Shown in pieces: positions 15,084-26,339 of a DNA stretch of 64,000 nucleotides. The DNA is taken from the NCBI GenBank assembly GCA_026874595.1, contig CM049317.1, forward strand, positions 41,072,401 to 41,136,400, in the 5' to 3' direction. Position 1 is the first letter of the stretch. Each line of letters starts with the position of its first letter. The stretch comes from Sipunculus nudus (Eukaryota; Annelida; Sipuncula; Golfingiida; Sipunculidae). A program made the translations under genes and the position numbers. Under the pieces are notes generated by a model. It did no database searches. It was not told the DNA's origin and was given only the letters and a program-made list of their open reading frames with translations.

Positions 15084-15141
<58 letters not shown>
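15083..15141. repeat. (TA)n microsatellite
   Basis: A pure TA run at the right edge of element C. Confidence 0.95.
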
Positions 15142-15144
<3 letters not shown>

Positions 15145-16137
15145 TATATATATAGTTATATATGTGTGTTTTTGTGTATAATTGCTGCATTTCTAATAAA
15201 CTGTGAACCGAACCGATGTATGAGTATATAAATATATTTAATATATCATCTGACATATACTATTAATTAAGCTTGATCATGTTATAATTTTACACTTTTC
15301 ACTTCAATCGTAATGTTTATAGGGTATATATTGATCATAATATATATCATTATTATATCGTATGTTAAAAACTACGTCATTCAGTACATTGTGCTATATG
15401 TATAATCCATTTGAAATAAGTATAAAATCCATACAAACTTCACTTACTTACTCGGCGATAATTGTTGCTGTGAATCAATTGTCAGTTGCAAGAGTACCCG
15501 CCTCGAAGTGCAGGTGTGTTAAACCAAGAATCCTTGACCTGGTATACAAAGAGCACAGGCCTCTAAGAATCCAGCGGCTAACGCGCTGTCCCGTTTCCCT
15601 GCTCGTTCATTTTGTACTCGACTGTGATAGTTGGAAATACGCTTTGCATTTTCCAGGAGCAGCCCAGTTTTTTAGGGTTTACTTTATAATTTGTTAACAA
15701 GATGTTTATAGTTTTAATTTATAGTTTTAAGAAATAGTTGTATATATTTCGGGATAGAAAGTTTTCTATTGTGACCTCTGTATATAGTTATGATTTATAA
15801 TTAGATTTCTCAATTGCAGTAATTTTGATTTCGTTTGAATTAAATTAACACATATGTAATTTCTTTATTTATAATATATGTAATAAAATGTATTAAAAAG
15901 ATGTATAAAGTTTTATTTTTTTATTTATTTCTGCTGTTTATTTCTGATTTTTGTTTTGTGTTGTTTGAAGGTGTTTGTGTAAAGGTGTACTGAAATTTGA
16001 GATTGTGTTTGTGGAAATGTGTGTACTGTGTGCGCTTGAGTTCTTCCAATGATTAAATTCACATTGAAGGTTTAATCAGTTTGGACTTAATATGTAGCCG
16101 TGTATGTTGTAATTAGCTAGCCCAAAAGAATGGCGGC
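15142..16137. other. Gene-free interior of element A
   Basis: I see no supported gene. The open frame at 15362-15697 has no recognisable features. Confidence 0.5.
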
Positions 16138-16205
16138 TAGTAATGAGGTAGCCCGGCGGCCGAAATGGTGCCCCGCCGCCCAAGTCGCGGCCGATATGGT
16201 TGACT
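16138..16205 (-). repeat. Right TIR of element A
   Basis: Inverted copy of 11371-11438. Confidence 0.8.
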
Positions 16206-16239
16206 TCATGTCAGTTGATGTGTGTTAACACTATAGGAA

Positions 16240-16495
16240 GAACATCTACAGGGTCAAATTTTAACATAACTTGACATTCACATGAAATTAAATTGACTTT
16301 AAAGTAATAGCAAATTTAAATAAAAATCTTGATGTCAAAACTTTTGACGTCAATTTGATCTGCAAACTAAGCCTGTTCTTGACATCATTTTGACATCAAT
16401 GTTTGACATCAATAAGATGCCAAAATTTTGACGTCAATTTGACTTTAAAATTAAACCTGTTTTTGACATCATTTTGACATCAACGTTTAACCAAT
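16240..16495. repeat. Tandem GACGTCAA-type repeat
   Basis: Two copies of about 105 bp (from about 16332 and about 16417) share TTTTGACGTCAATTTGA, AAACCTGTT/AAGCCTGTT and TTGACATCATTTTGACATCA. The same words occur in a looser form at 1271-1525, so this is an interspersed family. No coding potential. Confidence 0.65.
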
Positions 16496-17066
16496 AACCA
16501 ATATCATTATAGTCCATTTCATCACCTGCTGTCCACCTGTTTTTTGTAGATGATTTACTTAAAAGTTTATATTTTTCAATATTTTCCAAGTAAACAACAT
16601 ATGGAAGTGACAACCTAATATGGCAGTTAAAAATTTTACCATTAGTCTCCCGTTCATGTTTCACAACATTTTAGTCTCCTTATCATGATCTGGCAGATAT
16701 TGTGTGTCCCTCCATAAGTAGCCATCTTTGTTTTAGCTGGTTATATTTTTTAGTGTGTTTACATGAGATCATCCAATCAGCAGCTGTCAGTTGAGGCTGT
16801 TTTTTCATGTGACCAATGACCTTTACCGCCATAAGTGGGTCTGATATGTTGTAAAATGTAGACTGATTTCTCATATTTTCAGAAAATTCTGTTACTCAAA
16901 TATGGCATAAGGTAGGAATTTAGTTACCTAGTTGAAAATTAGGTTCTGTAATCTTCTCCTCTACACTATAATTGTTTCCCTTGAAATGTACCTAATAAAA
17001 ATTTTCATAGCAAAAAACAGGTGGACATGAGGGGATGAAACGGACTATAACAAAAGTGTACAATGC
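16496..17066. other. Gene-free interval
   Basis: There are two unremarkable minus-strand open frames (16434-16664 and 16683-16874) without recognisable domains. I do not support them as genes. Confidence 0.5.
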
Positions 17067-19253
17067 GGCAATAAATAAAACTCGGAAGTCGGAAGCCGGA
17101 AGCCTTCGGAAGTCGGAAGCCGCTTTATTATTTAGTATAATTTTAAAAATAACGAACAAATCGACAAGTTTTTGTGTTAAAACGGAAGATATGGACACCC
17201 TTTTTCATACGAGAAAGTTTCAAAGATATATATCAATATATATGAAAATTAAAGCATAATTAATGCGTCGGAAGCCTCTCGGAAGTCATCCTGAAGTGAC
17301 AGATGATGCTCAAAATGCATAAAACTCGGAAGTCAAGCCACAGTATCAACCAACAATGACCCAAAAAGGGTCTTGTATCAACCCAAATATTATTTAAGGT
17401 AATATTTATGTATTTGAATAAATTCATAATGTATATAACTAACAAAATAATATATAAATTGATATTAAAATATAAAACATAAATATAAAATGCTATCATT
17501 ACAAATAAAAAACAGTATAATACAAAACAGATTTGTTTTGGTATTCTCTATTTTGTTCATTGAACAAATACATACATGATGCAAAATATAATTACATAAT
17601 ACAAGTATAATAAAATGTATACATAATGTGTTAAATAACACAGATGACGATATAATTATATATTCATTCGACAGCGATATAATTTGATATTAAATTAAAT
17701 TATATGATAAAATATCATTTTTTATAAAAGTACAATATAATCAATATTCCTATATTAAGTAAGACAAAATTATACAAGTCAATATAAATTAATATATGAA
17801 ATGATTAAATTGTATATAATATGATTATTTATATATCCATTCATGTATGTGATAATTTATCTCCTCCACCTAGGGAGTTATTATAACAAATAAAAAGGAT
17901 AACAGATGGCAGAAAAGATTTTAGATGGCGATTCCTCCTATTAGTTGTAACTGATAATTATCTAAAGATAGTTTATGTCGTTACCTTAAAGGCACACGCG
18001 TTTCATTGTTCTTATTGCCTGATCCCCAGTTAGCACAAACATTTTATGAAACTGTTCTTAAAATGTTTCCAAAACAGTATGTGGCTTTAAGGTGTAAAAT
18101 TAAAAAATGATCTCTGGACTCATATAATAATGTAATATCCTTCCTACATAAATTATTTTGATTAAGCTAAAATTAAAATATAAAGATACTGTTATAATTT
18201 ATATCAATAATTTTGCAACATCACATGCCTTTTTTTTAAATCTTTCACAGTTATGCAGTTTTACATATTTTTAAATTTTCGAAATATTTTGGAAGTGTTT
18301 TTATAATGGTTTATGCAAATTGTCTGTGCAATGTTCTAAAAATGTTTCCTGATACGTTGGGTGATCAGTATTCAACAAGCATTGGAGAGTTATATGCGTT
18401 CCATATAAAGCAACCTAATGCATGGATAAAAATTAGTTTCATTTATACTGTATATAGCACCCTAATGGATAGAAAAGAATAGTTTTATTAATACAAAACT
18501 TAATGGACTTTTCTTACGGTTTTACCAGTTCCTGCAAGGATGCGACAGTTTGATACTTTGTTTTTTTTACATAAATATACAAATTTATGTATTTTATCAA
18601 ATATTTGAATAGTATTATGTAAAAATATTATAATACAAATTAATGTAGAATACTTAACTTTTTTTATATGATAAAATATTCTAATCTATTTTGTTATATA
18701 CGGGAAAAAATTATCACACCATTTTGATAAAATTACGAAATTTTAAATGCTTTTATATTATATTTATTAGAAATAACATTCCATATTAAAATATTACGTC
18801 GCGGTATGATATATAATGTATTACATTTGAATGTATATTTCAACATTTATTTTTTAATAATTTATATATCATTATGTTTAATTAATAATATACATTATGG
18901 TTTTATTCAAATACATAAATATAACTTAAATTAAAATTTGGAATTATGCAAGACTTTTTCTGTGTCATTTTTGGTTGGTGCTATGTGGTCTTGACTTCCG
19001 AATTTTATGCATTTTGAACATTATCTGTCACCTCAGGATGACTTCCGAGAGGCTTCCGACGCATTAAAAATGCTTTGATTTTCATATATGGGAATATACG
19101 TTTGTGCGACTATCTGGTTTTGCAAAGGGGGTCTATATCTTCCATTTTAACACGAAAAAGTGTTGGTATGATCGTTATTTTTAACATTATATAAAAAATT
19201 ATAACGGCTTCCGACTTCCGAAGGCTTCCGACTTCCGAGTTTTATTTATTGCC
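17067..19253. mobile_element. Inverted-repeat element D (CGGAAGTC iterons)
   Basis: The arms are about 300 bp (17067-17368 and 18957-19253), start GGCAATAAATAAAACTCGG, and carry direct CGGAAGTCGGAAGCC iterons near the tip plus a second CGGAAGTC group about 210 bp inward. The arms are clearly homologous but diverged by substitutions and small indels. The AT-rich 1.6-kb centre has no gene. Probably a non-autonomous DNA transposon or foldback element. Confidence 0.7.
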
Positions 19254-19955
19254 TACACACGACAGCGCAAACACACGCAGTGCGCATGCTCGTGGAAAAG
19301 GTCTATTGCGGAAAAAATACATGTTTCAATTCCGTTTTAATAACGGCTTCACGTTTTCCGCAATTGGCCGCTATTGACCGTTAATTGTGCCAATACCGGC
19401 CCAGAATCACAAAGCTGACTGGGATCATGATAATAATAATAATAATTAATAATCTATATTTTATTATGAACAGTAATAGATAATTATAATTATTATTATA
19501 GTGTGTGAAATGAACTATTAGGAAATGTTCAAAGCCAATTAAAATAAAAGTTATAAAAAAATAAATTCTATGGGTAAGTTATCATATACAATAAATAATA
19601 TGATCCATAAATATTAACACATTTATACACATATATATCATAATTTGAATATTTATTTAATTTATAGATTATTTAAAGTTATACATATACATTGTTATAT
19701 TTATTCAATATATTATTACTGGTATGTTTATTTATAATATCTGAGAAATATAATTATATGATATTCAATGTTTAATATATATATATATATATTGGCGTGT
19801 ATTATGTAAATGCATTAAAGTGAAATATAATACATGTATTTACTTTTAGATATTCATATTTAATAAACCATAATATATGCATTTAAAAACTATGTATATT
19901 TAAAATATATATATTATACAATACAATTGTAATATATTATAATTGTAAATAACAG

Positions 19956-20000
<45 letters not shown>

Positions 20001-20251
20001 TATATCATATGCAATATACTTCAAATACAAAATATATTTATATTTATATTTTTATTTTTCATATAATAAATACATAGGCCTGTATAGTTATGCACATTCA
20101 CAGATTTATTTAGGCCTATTTTTAAATTTATTTATATATAATTTTATATATTTTTTTAATACCAGTATATGTGAAATAAGACTGAAAGAGTGAAAGTAAA
20201 CCTGAGACAAGGGCGTCAACATGTGATTATATATAAATATATATATATATT

Positions 20252-20294
<43 letters not shown>

Positions 20295-22508
20295 ATTTAT
20301 ACATGAGAGAGAGGGGGGGGGGTGCTTGTACGACCCCATGCATGTCTGTAGGCTCCTTAAAAGTATCCACTCCCACACCTGTTTTAGAGCCTTGGAACAC
20401 CACTCCCTCCCCATGTTCTTCACTTCTGGCTACTTTACATCAAATTATATATATTTCATATTCTGAATTAAATTGAAAGTTTTGAAAAAAAAATTATAGG
20501 CCTAACCTCTGAGGTGACATATGTATATTCATCTGCCAACAATATTAATAATACAAAGACTCAAAGTGTATATACTGGTATAATATTTATTGCAGTTTAA
20601 CATTTATTTAAAAATAAATTAGCTGCTATTCTGAAAAGACCTACATGTATACATGAATTCAATATTCAGTAATCATCAGTATTCAGTATACATAACAACC
20701 AGTTATGTAAAATACAAGTGTAGTATAAGCTGGCAATACGATAATAACCACTGTGGGGAGAAAGTTACAAGTAAAGAATGTACTCAAATGGATATTAATG
20801 TATGTATGTAAAAACTTCTGTAGAGATGCCTTTCGTGCAGTAACCTTTACAACTCCAAGAAAATGTAACATCAAATATTGTATATTTGAATAAATTGATG
20901 CAACAACATTGTTCCCAGCTATACTCTGTTTATTGCGTATATTATAAAATATTGTTGATGCATCATTTTTTCTGTAAGACTAAATAACTGAATACCTATA
21001 AAGGAACATTTGCATAGTGTTGTCAAAATAATTGGTCAGAGTTAACACTCTAAAGTCTACAAGGAATACATTTTTTTTCATATTCATCTTTTAATGATAC
21101 AATTTTGTACACCACCTGAAAAGATTTTTTTTTCATAAATATCAGTGTATTTGAAAGATTTTTTTTCAGTTTCCAAATTTATATTAATGTTTTACTGATC
21201 TGCCAGCTCAGCTTGTCATCATCCAGCCTACACCCCCCCCCCCTGATTTCATTCCACACATTCTATACATGTATACTATGTAATCAGCCCTGCACACAAT
21301 CCAAAGCTGGGGCCCGGAAATGGAGCCCTAATGTCTTGATCTTCAGTGTTATTAAGGCATACAGTCAGATTGGGAACTCAGCAGCAGGTCCCCTCGGATC
21401 CATGTTGATCCACAGGGTTGTCTAAGTTTTTGATGCGAATGGATGCACCTGTTTCATTAAAACATAAAAATCTCGGTAATATATGATAAATAATATTTTT
21501 TTTACAATTTGCAATCAATACAAATATTTTTCTAAACATGCCTTGACTGGACAGTGTTATAACATATATATATATATATTTGAAATATAACTTCATGATA
21601 TATCTGTCTCCTTTATTAATTATACTTTATAATATAGGCTCTCACATGTTCACATCTGTGGGTAAAAAAAAACTCATTATGTCACAATTTATCCGTTCTG
21701 AACATGAAACACAAAGAATTCATCAATAAACATAATATATATTTAATAATATTTATATGGGAAACATATAAAATTAAAAATATCTGAAACTGAAACTGTG
21801 GAAGACAGGATTGCAACTGAACTTCTGAAGATAGTATAATAATAGTACTACAGTATACAACTGCATAGACTGTTCTCCCATGGGACTCTGGCTTATTTGG
21901 TATTCCATAGGCCTACATATGATACATCGACACTTGATTCTGCCATTACTTTTGTGTCATTTATAGGTAAATAACTGTAATTTAGGGCTATATCAATTTG
22001 TCAGCAATATCTTATCTGACCCATGCGGTTTGCATGTTGCAGCAGCAGCCTTGGTAATTAAGTACACTGAACCAGCTGCAACCCCCTCAACCGCGTGGTG
22101 GCGCTAGCGTCCGTGACGTCAAAATTGCGACTAATGAGAAAACGCGAAGTGAACCCTCTCGTCATCTAAGCTCTCTGGTAGTACTACTTAATGATGGAGA
22201 AATAGCGACGCAGGAGATTTATTGGAGAGTTTCCACATTAAATTACGATTTTATCATATGCATGTTACGCTTTTTATCTATTCTATTTATAACTGTTATG
22301 AACTTTCGACAGATCATTATTTGACTTTGCATTTTTTTTATTATGTTATCTATTTTGTAAATATTATTAAATTGACAGATTCATTAATCTCTTAAGAGAA
22401 AATCTCCGTGAATTCTCCATTTTTTCGTACCTTTTAGACACCCAATCCATTTGCCTTTATGACCGAAGAATACCCTATTGTGATTGGCTTAAAAACTCCA
22501 TTTGCAAA
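19254..22508. other. Gene-free AT-rich interval
   Basis: I see microsatellites ((TA)n at about 19957-19997; (TA)n-(TG)n at about 20236-20294; a G run at 20313-20321) and no supported gene. The short open frames around 20106-20476 come from the microsatellite. A GC-richer patch at 22080-22200 is unexplained. Confidence 0.55.
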
Positions 22509-22517
22509 CAGGAGAGC

Positions 22518-22615
22518 TAGACTGGTACCCTGCTCTATTATGGCCCTCAGCCAAGCATAGATCTATGATTGGCCTGGAGCAGCGGTGCCATAATAGAGCG
22601 GGGTACCAGACTATA
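22518..22615. mobile_element. 98-bp foldback MITE with 9-bp target duplication
   Basis: The arms are TAGACTGGTACCCTGCTC... and its inverse (...CGGGGTACCAGACTATA), about 25 bp each with one or two mismatches around a 48-bp centre. CAGGAGAGC flanks it directly on both sides (22509-22517 and 22616-22624). An 8-9 bp duplication fits hAT-like mobilisation. Confidence 0.65.
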
Positions 22616-22902
22616 CAGGAGAGCTAACTTATCAGCCAATCAAAAGAGTTCTAACAGGTTCTTAATCAACAAGGCTTTTTATGCAATGACAACAGTTACG
22701 GACTCAGCGGCGTAATATAAAAGAAAATAAAAAACAAAATGCCAATTTTATTTTTTTTTCTGATTTGAGGAAATCGGAGGTCGGCGGGTTCATAAACCGA
22801 AAAAATTAAAAAAGTCTGGCCTTAGTATAGCTACTATTTCGTTATTCTTATAATCCCAGTTTGTTTGTTTCAGTACTGTCTTTACTGTCAGCAGTAGTAA
22901 TA

Positions 22903-23253
22903 AGCGAAGTATTATAAATGTCTCCCTTTATTAGGGTGAACTTTGCCCTTTTTGTGGGTGAACTTCGCCCTTTGAGTGGACCTGAGGGTAGAAGTTCTCT
23001 CCAGAATGGGTCACAGTGCCCTCACCTTGGGGCGAAGTTAACCCCTGGCGGGGGGGGGGGGGGGGGTTGAAGTTTTCATGGGGCAGAACTTGTCTGGCTT
23101 TTTGTGGGTGAACTTCGCCCTTTGAGTGGACCAGAGGGTAGAAGTTCTCCCCAGAATGGGTCACAGTGCCCTCACCTGGGGGCGAAGTTAACCCCTGGCG
23201 GGGGGGGGGGTTAAGTTTTCATGGGGCAGAACTTGTCTGGGGGTAGAAGTTTA
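22903..23253 (+). repeat. Left TIR of the Polinton-like element, with internal duplication
   Basis: It begins AGCGAAGTATTATAAATGTC and matches the inverse of 62338-62546 almost base for base. A 150-bp unit is tandemly duplicated here (22951-23100 and 23101-23250). The inner copy is the closer match to the right TIR. Each unit contains GTGAACTTCGCCC, GGTAGAAGTTCTC, CCAGAATGGGTCACAG and a long G run. Open frames across it are artefacts. Confidence 0.9.
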
Positions 23254-23379
23254 GTATAGTGAAGTGTGAAGCGGGGGTGAGTGGGTTTGGGGCGGCGGCC
23301 CCCACCCAAACCTATATATATATGTGTGTATATTTTATGTATATATATATATGTATAAATATATATATATGTGTATATT

Positions 23380-23467
<88 letters not shown>

Positions 23468-24150
23468 TGTTCTGGGAGGTAGAAGTTTTGGATAGGGTAT
23501 AAATTTAATATAGGGTAGAAGTCTGTTTGGGATGAACTTTTGCATAGAGTAGAAGTTCACCGTATTAGGGTGAACTTCTTTTCCTCGGGTAGAAAATTAT
23601 ATAGGGGCGTAGTAACCCCAGTTGTAGGGTGAAGTTTTCACGGGTAGTTGTCTGGAGAACATCTGGTTGACAGCTGCATTCAGCTCCGCCGCGGAATAAG
23701 AAAACAAATCTTGAATGAGACCATTGAACCAGAGCGTTTCTATGGATCCATCCAAAAAGTTCTTGTTTAGAATGACCTATTCATACCAGACGCGGGGTGT
23801 GTTGTTACATACTTAATTGTCTCTTGATGGTTGTAACAGCGTCACAGTGTGTGCGTAATTATGCCGGAGATGTTGTTATTATGTACCAGCCTTGTTATTA
23901 TGTAGTCGGGATAGGGTAATTAATGCGACCTGGTTCCTCGCCGCTTATTTACACAGTGCGAGAAATTTATATAGGGCGAAGTTTACCCAGGTTAAGGATG
24001 AAAATTGTACGGGTAATAGTTCACCGTAATTGAGGGTGATGTTTTCAAGTGCAGTTTCCTCGCTCCCTTTAGTGGACAAGGCGGTAACAAAGCAGAGCCA
24101 GGTATAGTGTATAGGTTATCGTGACATGTCGGTTGACTGATCAGCGCAAG
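23254..24150. other. Subterminal region with microsatellite and GAAGTTC-type repeats
   Basis: It contains a (TA)n block (about 23320-23464). Between 23480 and 24040 there are repeated fragments of TIR vocabulary (GGGTAGAAGTT, GGGTGAACTTC, GGTGAAGTTTTCACGGGTAG). No gene seen. It probably holds replication or packaging signals and a decayed older TIR copy. Confidence 0.6.
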
Positions 24151-24205
24151 GTATAAATCTCTGAGAGAGGCTCAGTGTGTCACAGCGCTCCGAGTTCGAC
24201 AGGTC
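24151..24205 (+). promoter_or_regulatory. Candidate TATA/initiator promoter
   Basis: TATAAAT at 24152-24158 is followed by TCAGTGTG at 24172 and TCAGTCAG at 24201, initiator-like TCAGT elements about 20-50 bp downstream. This sits 75-125 bp before the first gene of the plus-strand block. Confidence 0.4.
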
Positions 24206-24280
24206 AGTCAGATTTTTTTTCTGTTTTCTTTATAGTGTCTGTATACATATCTTTAACTGTTGAATAATCTACATCTAGAC

Positions 24281-25704
24281 ATGGATAACCAGGAGTTTTC
24301 GCTCGTTCTTGATGTGTACAATACCGCCAGGGAATATCGGCTGCGTACATGTTATGCACGCGTATACCCGTTATGTCGATATGCTTGCTTCGTGATGGAG
24401 CTGGTTAAAGCATTTATTGGGGTGGACAATTTTGGACCAACGATACATCTTCACAGGCAAGCTTGCGGTGGGGATAGGAGGAACCATTTCCGAATGGCCG
24501 GTAAGAAACTCGCCAAGACACAACCGTTTGCGTCCGCTTCTCCCGTGGTTTATGGCAAGACAATATGTTGTGACTGTAAGGAAACCGGTAAGTGTTCACG
24601 CTTATTGTATGACGTAGTCGAATCTGGGTTGGTTGTGCGTGACGAAGGCATCAGTACTGCTGACGGACGTGTGACGAGCCGGTACAAAGAAATCCGGGGG
24701 TATGCTGCTCAGCGTGTAATGCAGTTAACCCTGAAGGGGTTTTTAGCTATCACGAAGGACTGGTCGCGTAAATCGATAAGATATGACCCCCAGTCTCGTT
24801 TTCGTCGCGCCATCATTGCATACATCGACATGTATGCTATGGTTGTGTGTTGCACGCACAAAGTAGAATTGCCCAATGATGTCGCTGAACCCGTCCCGTA
24901 TAGGGTGAGATTAACTTGCGCGGACATAATGAGTGTTATGTCCAGGGGGAATTTGATCCCAGACGTGTACGCCCTCTTTTTGCGTGTATTACATTTGTGG
25001 TGCGAATACAACTTACATACAGTGGAAGTACTGTTTTTTGTAAGAAAGTGTGATTATGAAAGCATTAAAGAAATGCAGGGATATGAGGCGCCGTACAATC
25101 AATTGGTCGAAGTCGAAACACAATACGAGTGGAATTACCCGTGTTACAAGAGCGCGGGGAAAACCACAATGGTGATTGATTCTTCCTGTATGAATGAAAT
25201 GTTCCCTGAACCGCGCCCTGATGCCAAAGAAATGTCGTCACGTATCGGTATGTGGGACTTTATTATGCTGGTCTTACATGCAGTTGAGACAGCGTTGAAC
25301 TCTGGGAATATGACGTGTTTCCAAAAGTCTGTAACGTGGTTCGGGAAATGGAAAAGGCTTTTTGGAACCACCCTGAAAACATGTTTCGTATAAAACATGA
25401 AAGAGAGATGCACACGTCACAACTGAAAGGGTTACGCGAAGCCTTCAGACCGCGTTTGTGCCTGTACACATCGGTGCGTGATTTGTTAGAGGGGGACAGG
25501 GGGGACCTTGACGTGTTTGTGGCCCCCATGTACTTTAGGTGTAATCCCACAACAGGCGAGGTATCATCAGAAGAGTGTGTTAAGTCTTTTCACGAGCTTG
25601 ATGACCCGGTGAACATTCTGTGTTTACGTATGCATCCCATTGGACTCGTGCGCGGTATATTCCCGTGGCCGACAGCACCCCACCCCGCCGTGTTACACGT
25701 TTAA
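24281..25704 (+). pseudogene. Unknown Cys-containing protein, frame change near 25330
   Basis: I do not recognise this gene. The first segment (24281-25393, start chosen at the first ATG, MDNQEF) has a Cys cluster (TICCDCKETGKCSR), then long helical stretches rich in Tyr, Cys and Leu. A second segment (25315-25704) reads on in another frame with similar composition (EMEKAFWNHPENMF), so one gene of about 470 codons is probably broken by an indel around 25330. It is the first gene of the plus block. Its helix-spacer-helix layout loosely resembles minus-strand genes at 56722-57498 and 57506-58185 (inference only). Confidence 0.6.
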
Positions 25705-26003
25705 AATGGAGAACTAAAACCCAATCATGAAAAGGTAGAACTGTAACCCTATCATGAAAAGGGAGAACTGTGACTGATATTATTTTTTTTTATTATAGGT
25801 ACGAAATAGGACTTCACCCTTAAGAAAGGGAGAACTTTGTTACACATTTAAAAGGGAGAACTGTAACCCAATCATGAAAAGGTAGAACTGTAACCCTATT
25901 ATTTCCTTTTATTAAAGGTACGTTGATGCACGTTTACTGTTTAGAAAGAGGGAAGAGAGAGGAGTAAAGTCAGTGGTGTGCAGTAGGTCGGGGTGCAAAC
26001 ATC
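25705..26003 (+). repeat. Duplicated GAGAACTGTAACCC repeat
   Basis: A segment containing AACCCAATCATGAAAAGG, TAGAACTGTAACCCTAT and a TTTTATTATAGGTACG-like end occurs at about 25711-25810 and again at about 25856-25930. The GAGAACT / GTAGAACT words echo the TIRs. It lies between two genes and may be regulatory. Confidence 0.6.
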
Positions 26004-26189
26004 ATGGACAGCAGCCAAATTCCTGAGGGCTCTCCAAAGCCGCGTGTCACGAGAGATATTTTACCGGACGGAACATATAAATGCACCAGATGTTGGAAGT
26101 TAATTTATAATCATAACGGTTACCACAAGCACCATAAAAATCGAGTGTGTGCGCATGACCGTTTAGAGTACTGGACTCCAAAAAAGTAG
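26004..26189 (+). CDS. Small single zinc-finger protein
   Basis: 61 codons from an ATG. A Cys/His pattern, YKCTRCWKLIYNHNGYHKHH then NRVC, could bind one zinc ion in a C2H2/C2HC manner. Length and position fit a small accessory DNA-binding protein, or an exon of a larger gene severed by the gypsy insertion that follows. Function unknown. Confidence 0.45.
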   Translation: MDSSQIPEGSPKPRVTRDILPDGTYKCTRCWKLIYNHNGYHKHHKNRVCAHDRLEYWTPKK

Positions 26190-26249
26190 CTAAAAGGAAG
26201 GCAGATTTGGAGGAGCATTTGAACAATGTAACGGGTGAAAATGGAAACC

Positions 26250-26325
26250 AGTCCGAATGTGGGTTCGAACCCGTAACCTGTGACACACAAGTCAGACGTT
26301 CTACCGCTTCGCCAATAAAGCAAGC
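26250..26325 (-). repeat. tRNA-like (Pol III A/B box) sequence, probable SINE head
   Basis: On the minus strand an A box (TGGCGAAGCGG) is followed at tRNA spacing by a perfect B box (GGTTCGAACCC). The anticodon stem, T stem and acceptor ends do not pair properly, so this is not a functional tRNA. A tRNA-derived SINE or a pseudogene fits better. Confidence 0.5.
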
Positions 26326-26339
26326 TTCACTAGCAAGGC

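Noticed and set aside
22931-23164. Minus-strand open frame across the left TIR (and its counterparts at 62282-62518 and 62337-62531)
   Set aside because: The frame is only a translation of the repeated TIR unit; no protein-like conservation, and it appears in several frames.
26250-26325. A functional tRNA gene
   Set aside because: A and B boxes are present but the anticodon, T and acceptor stems do not pair.
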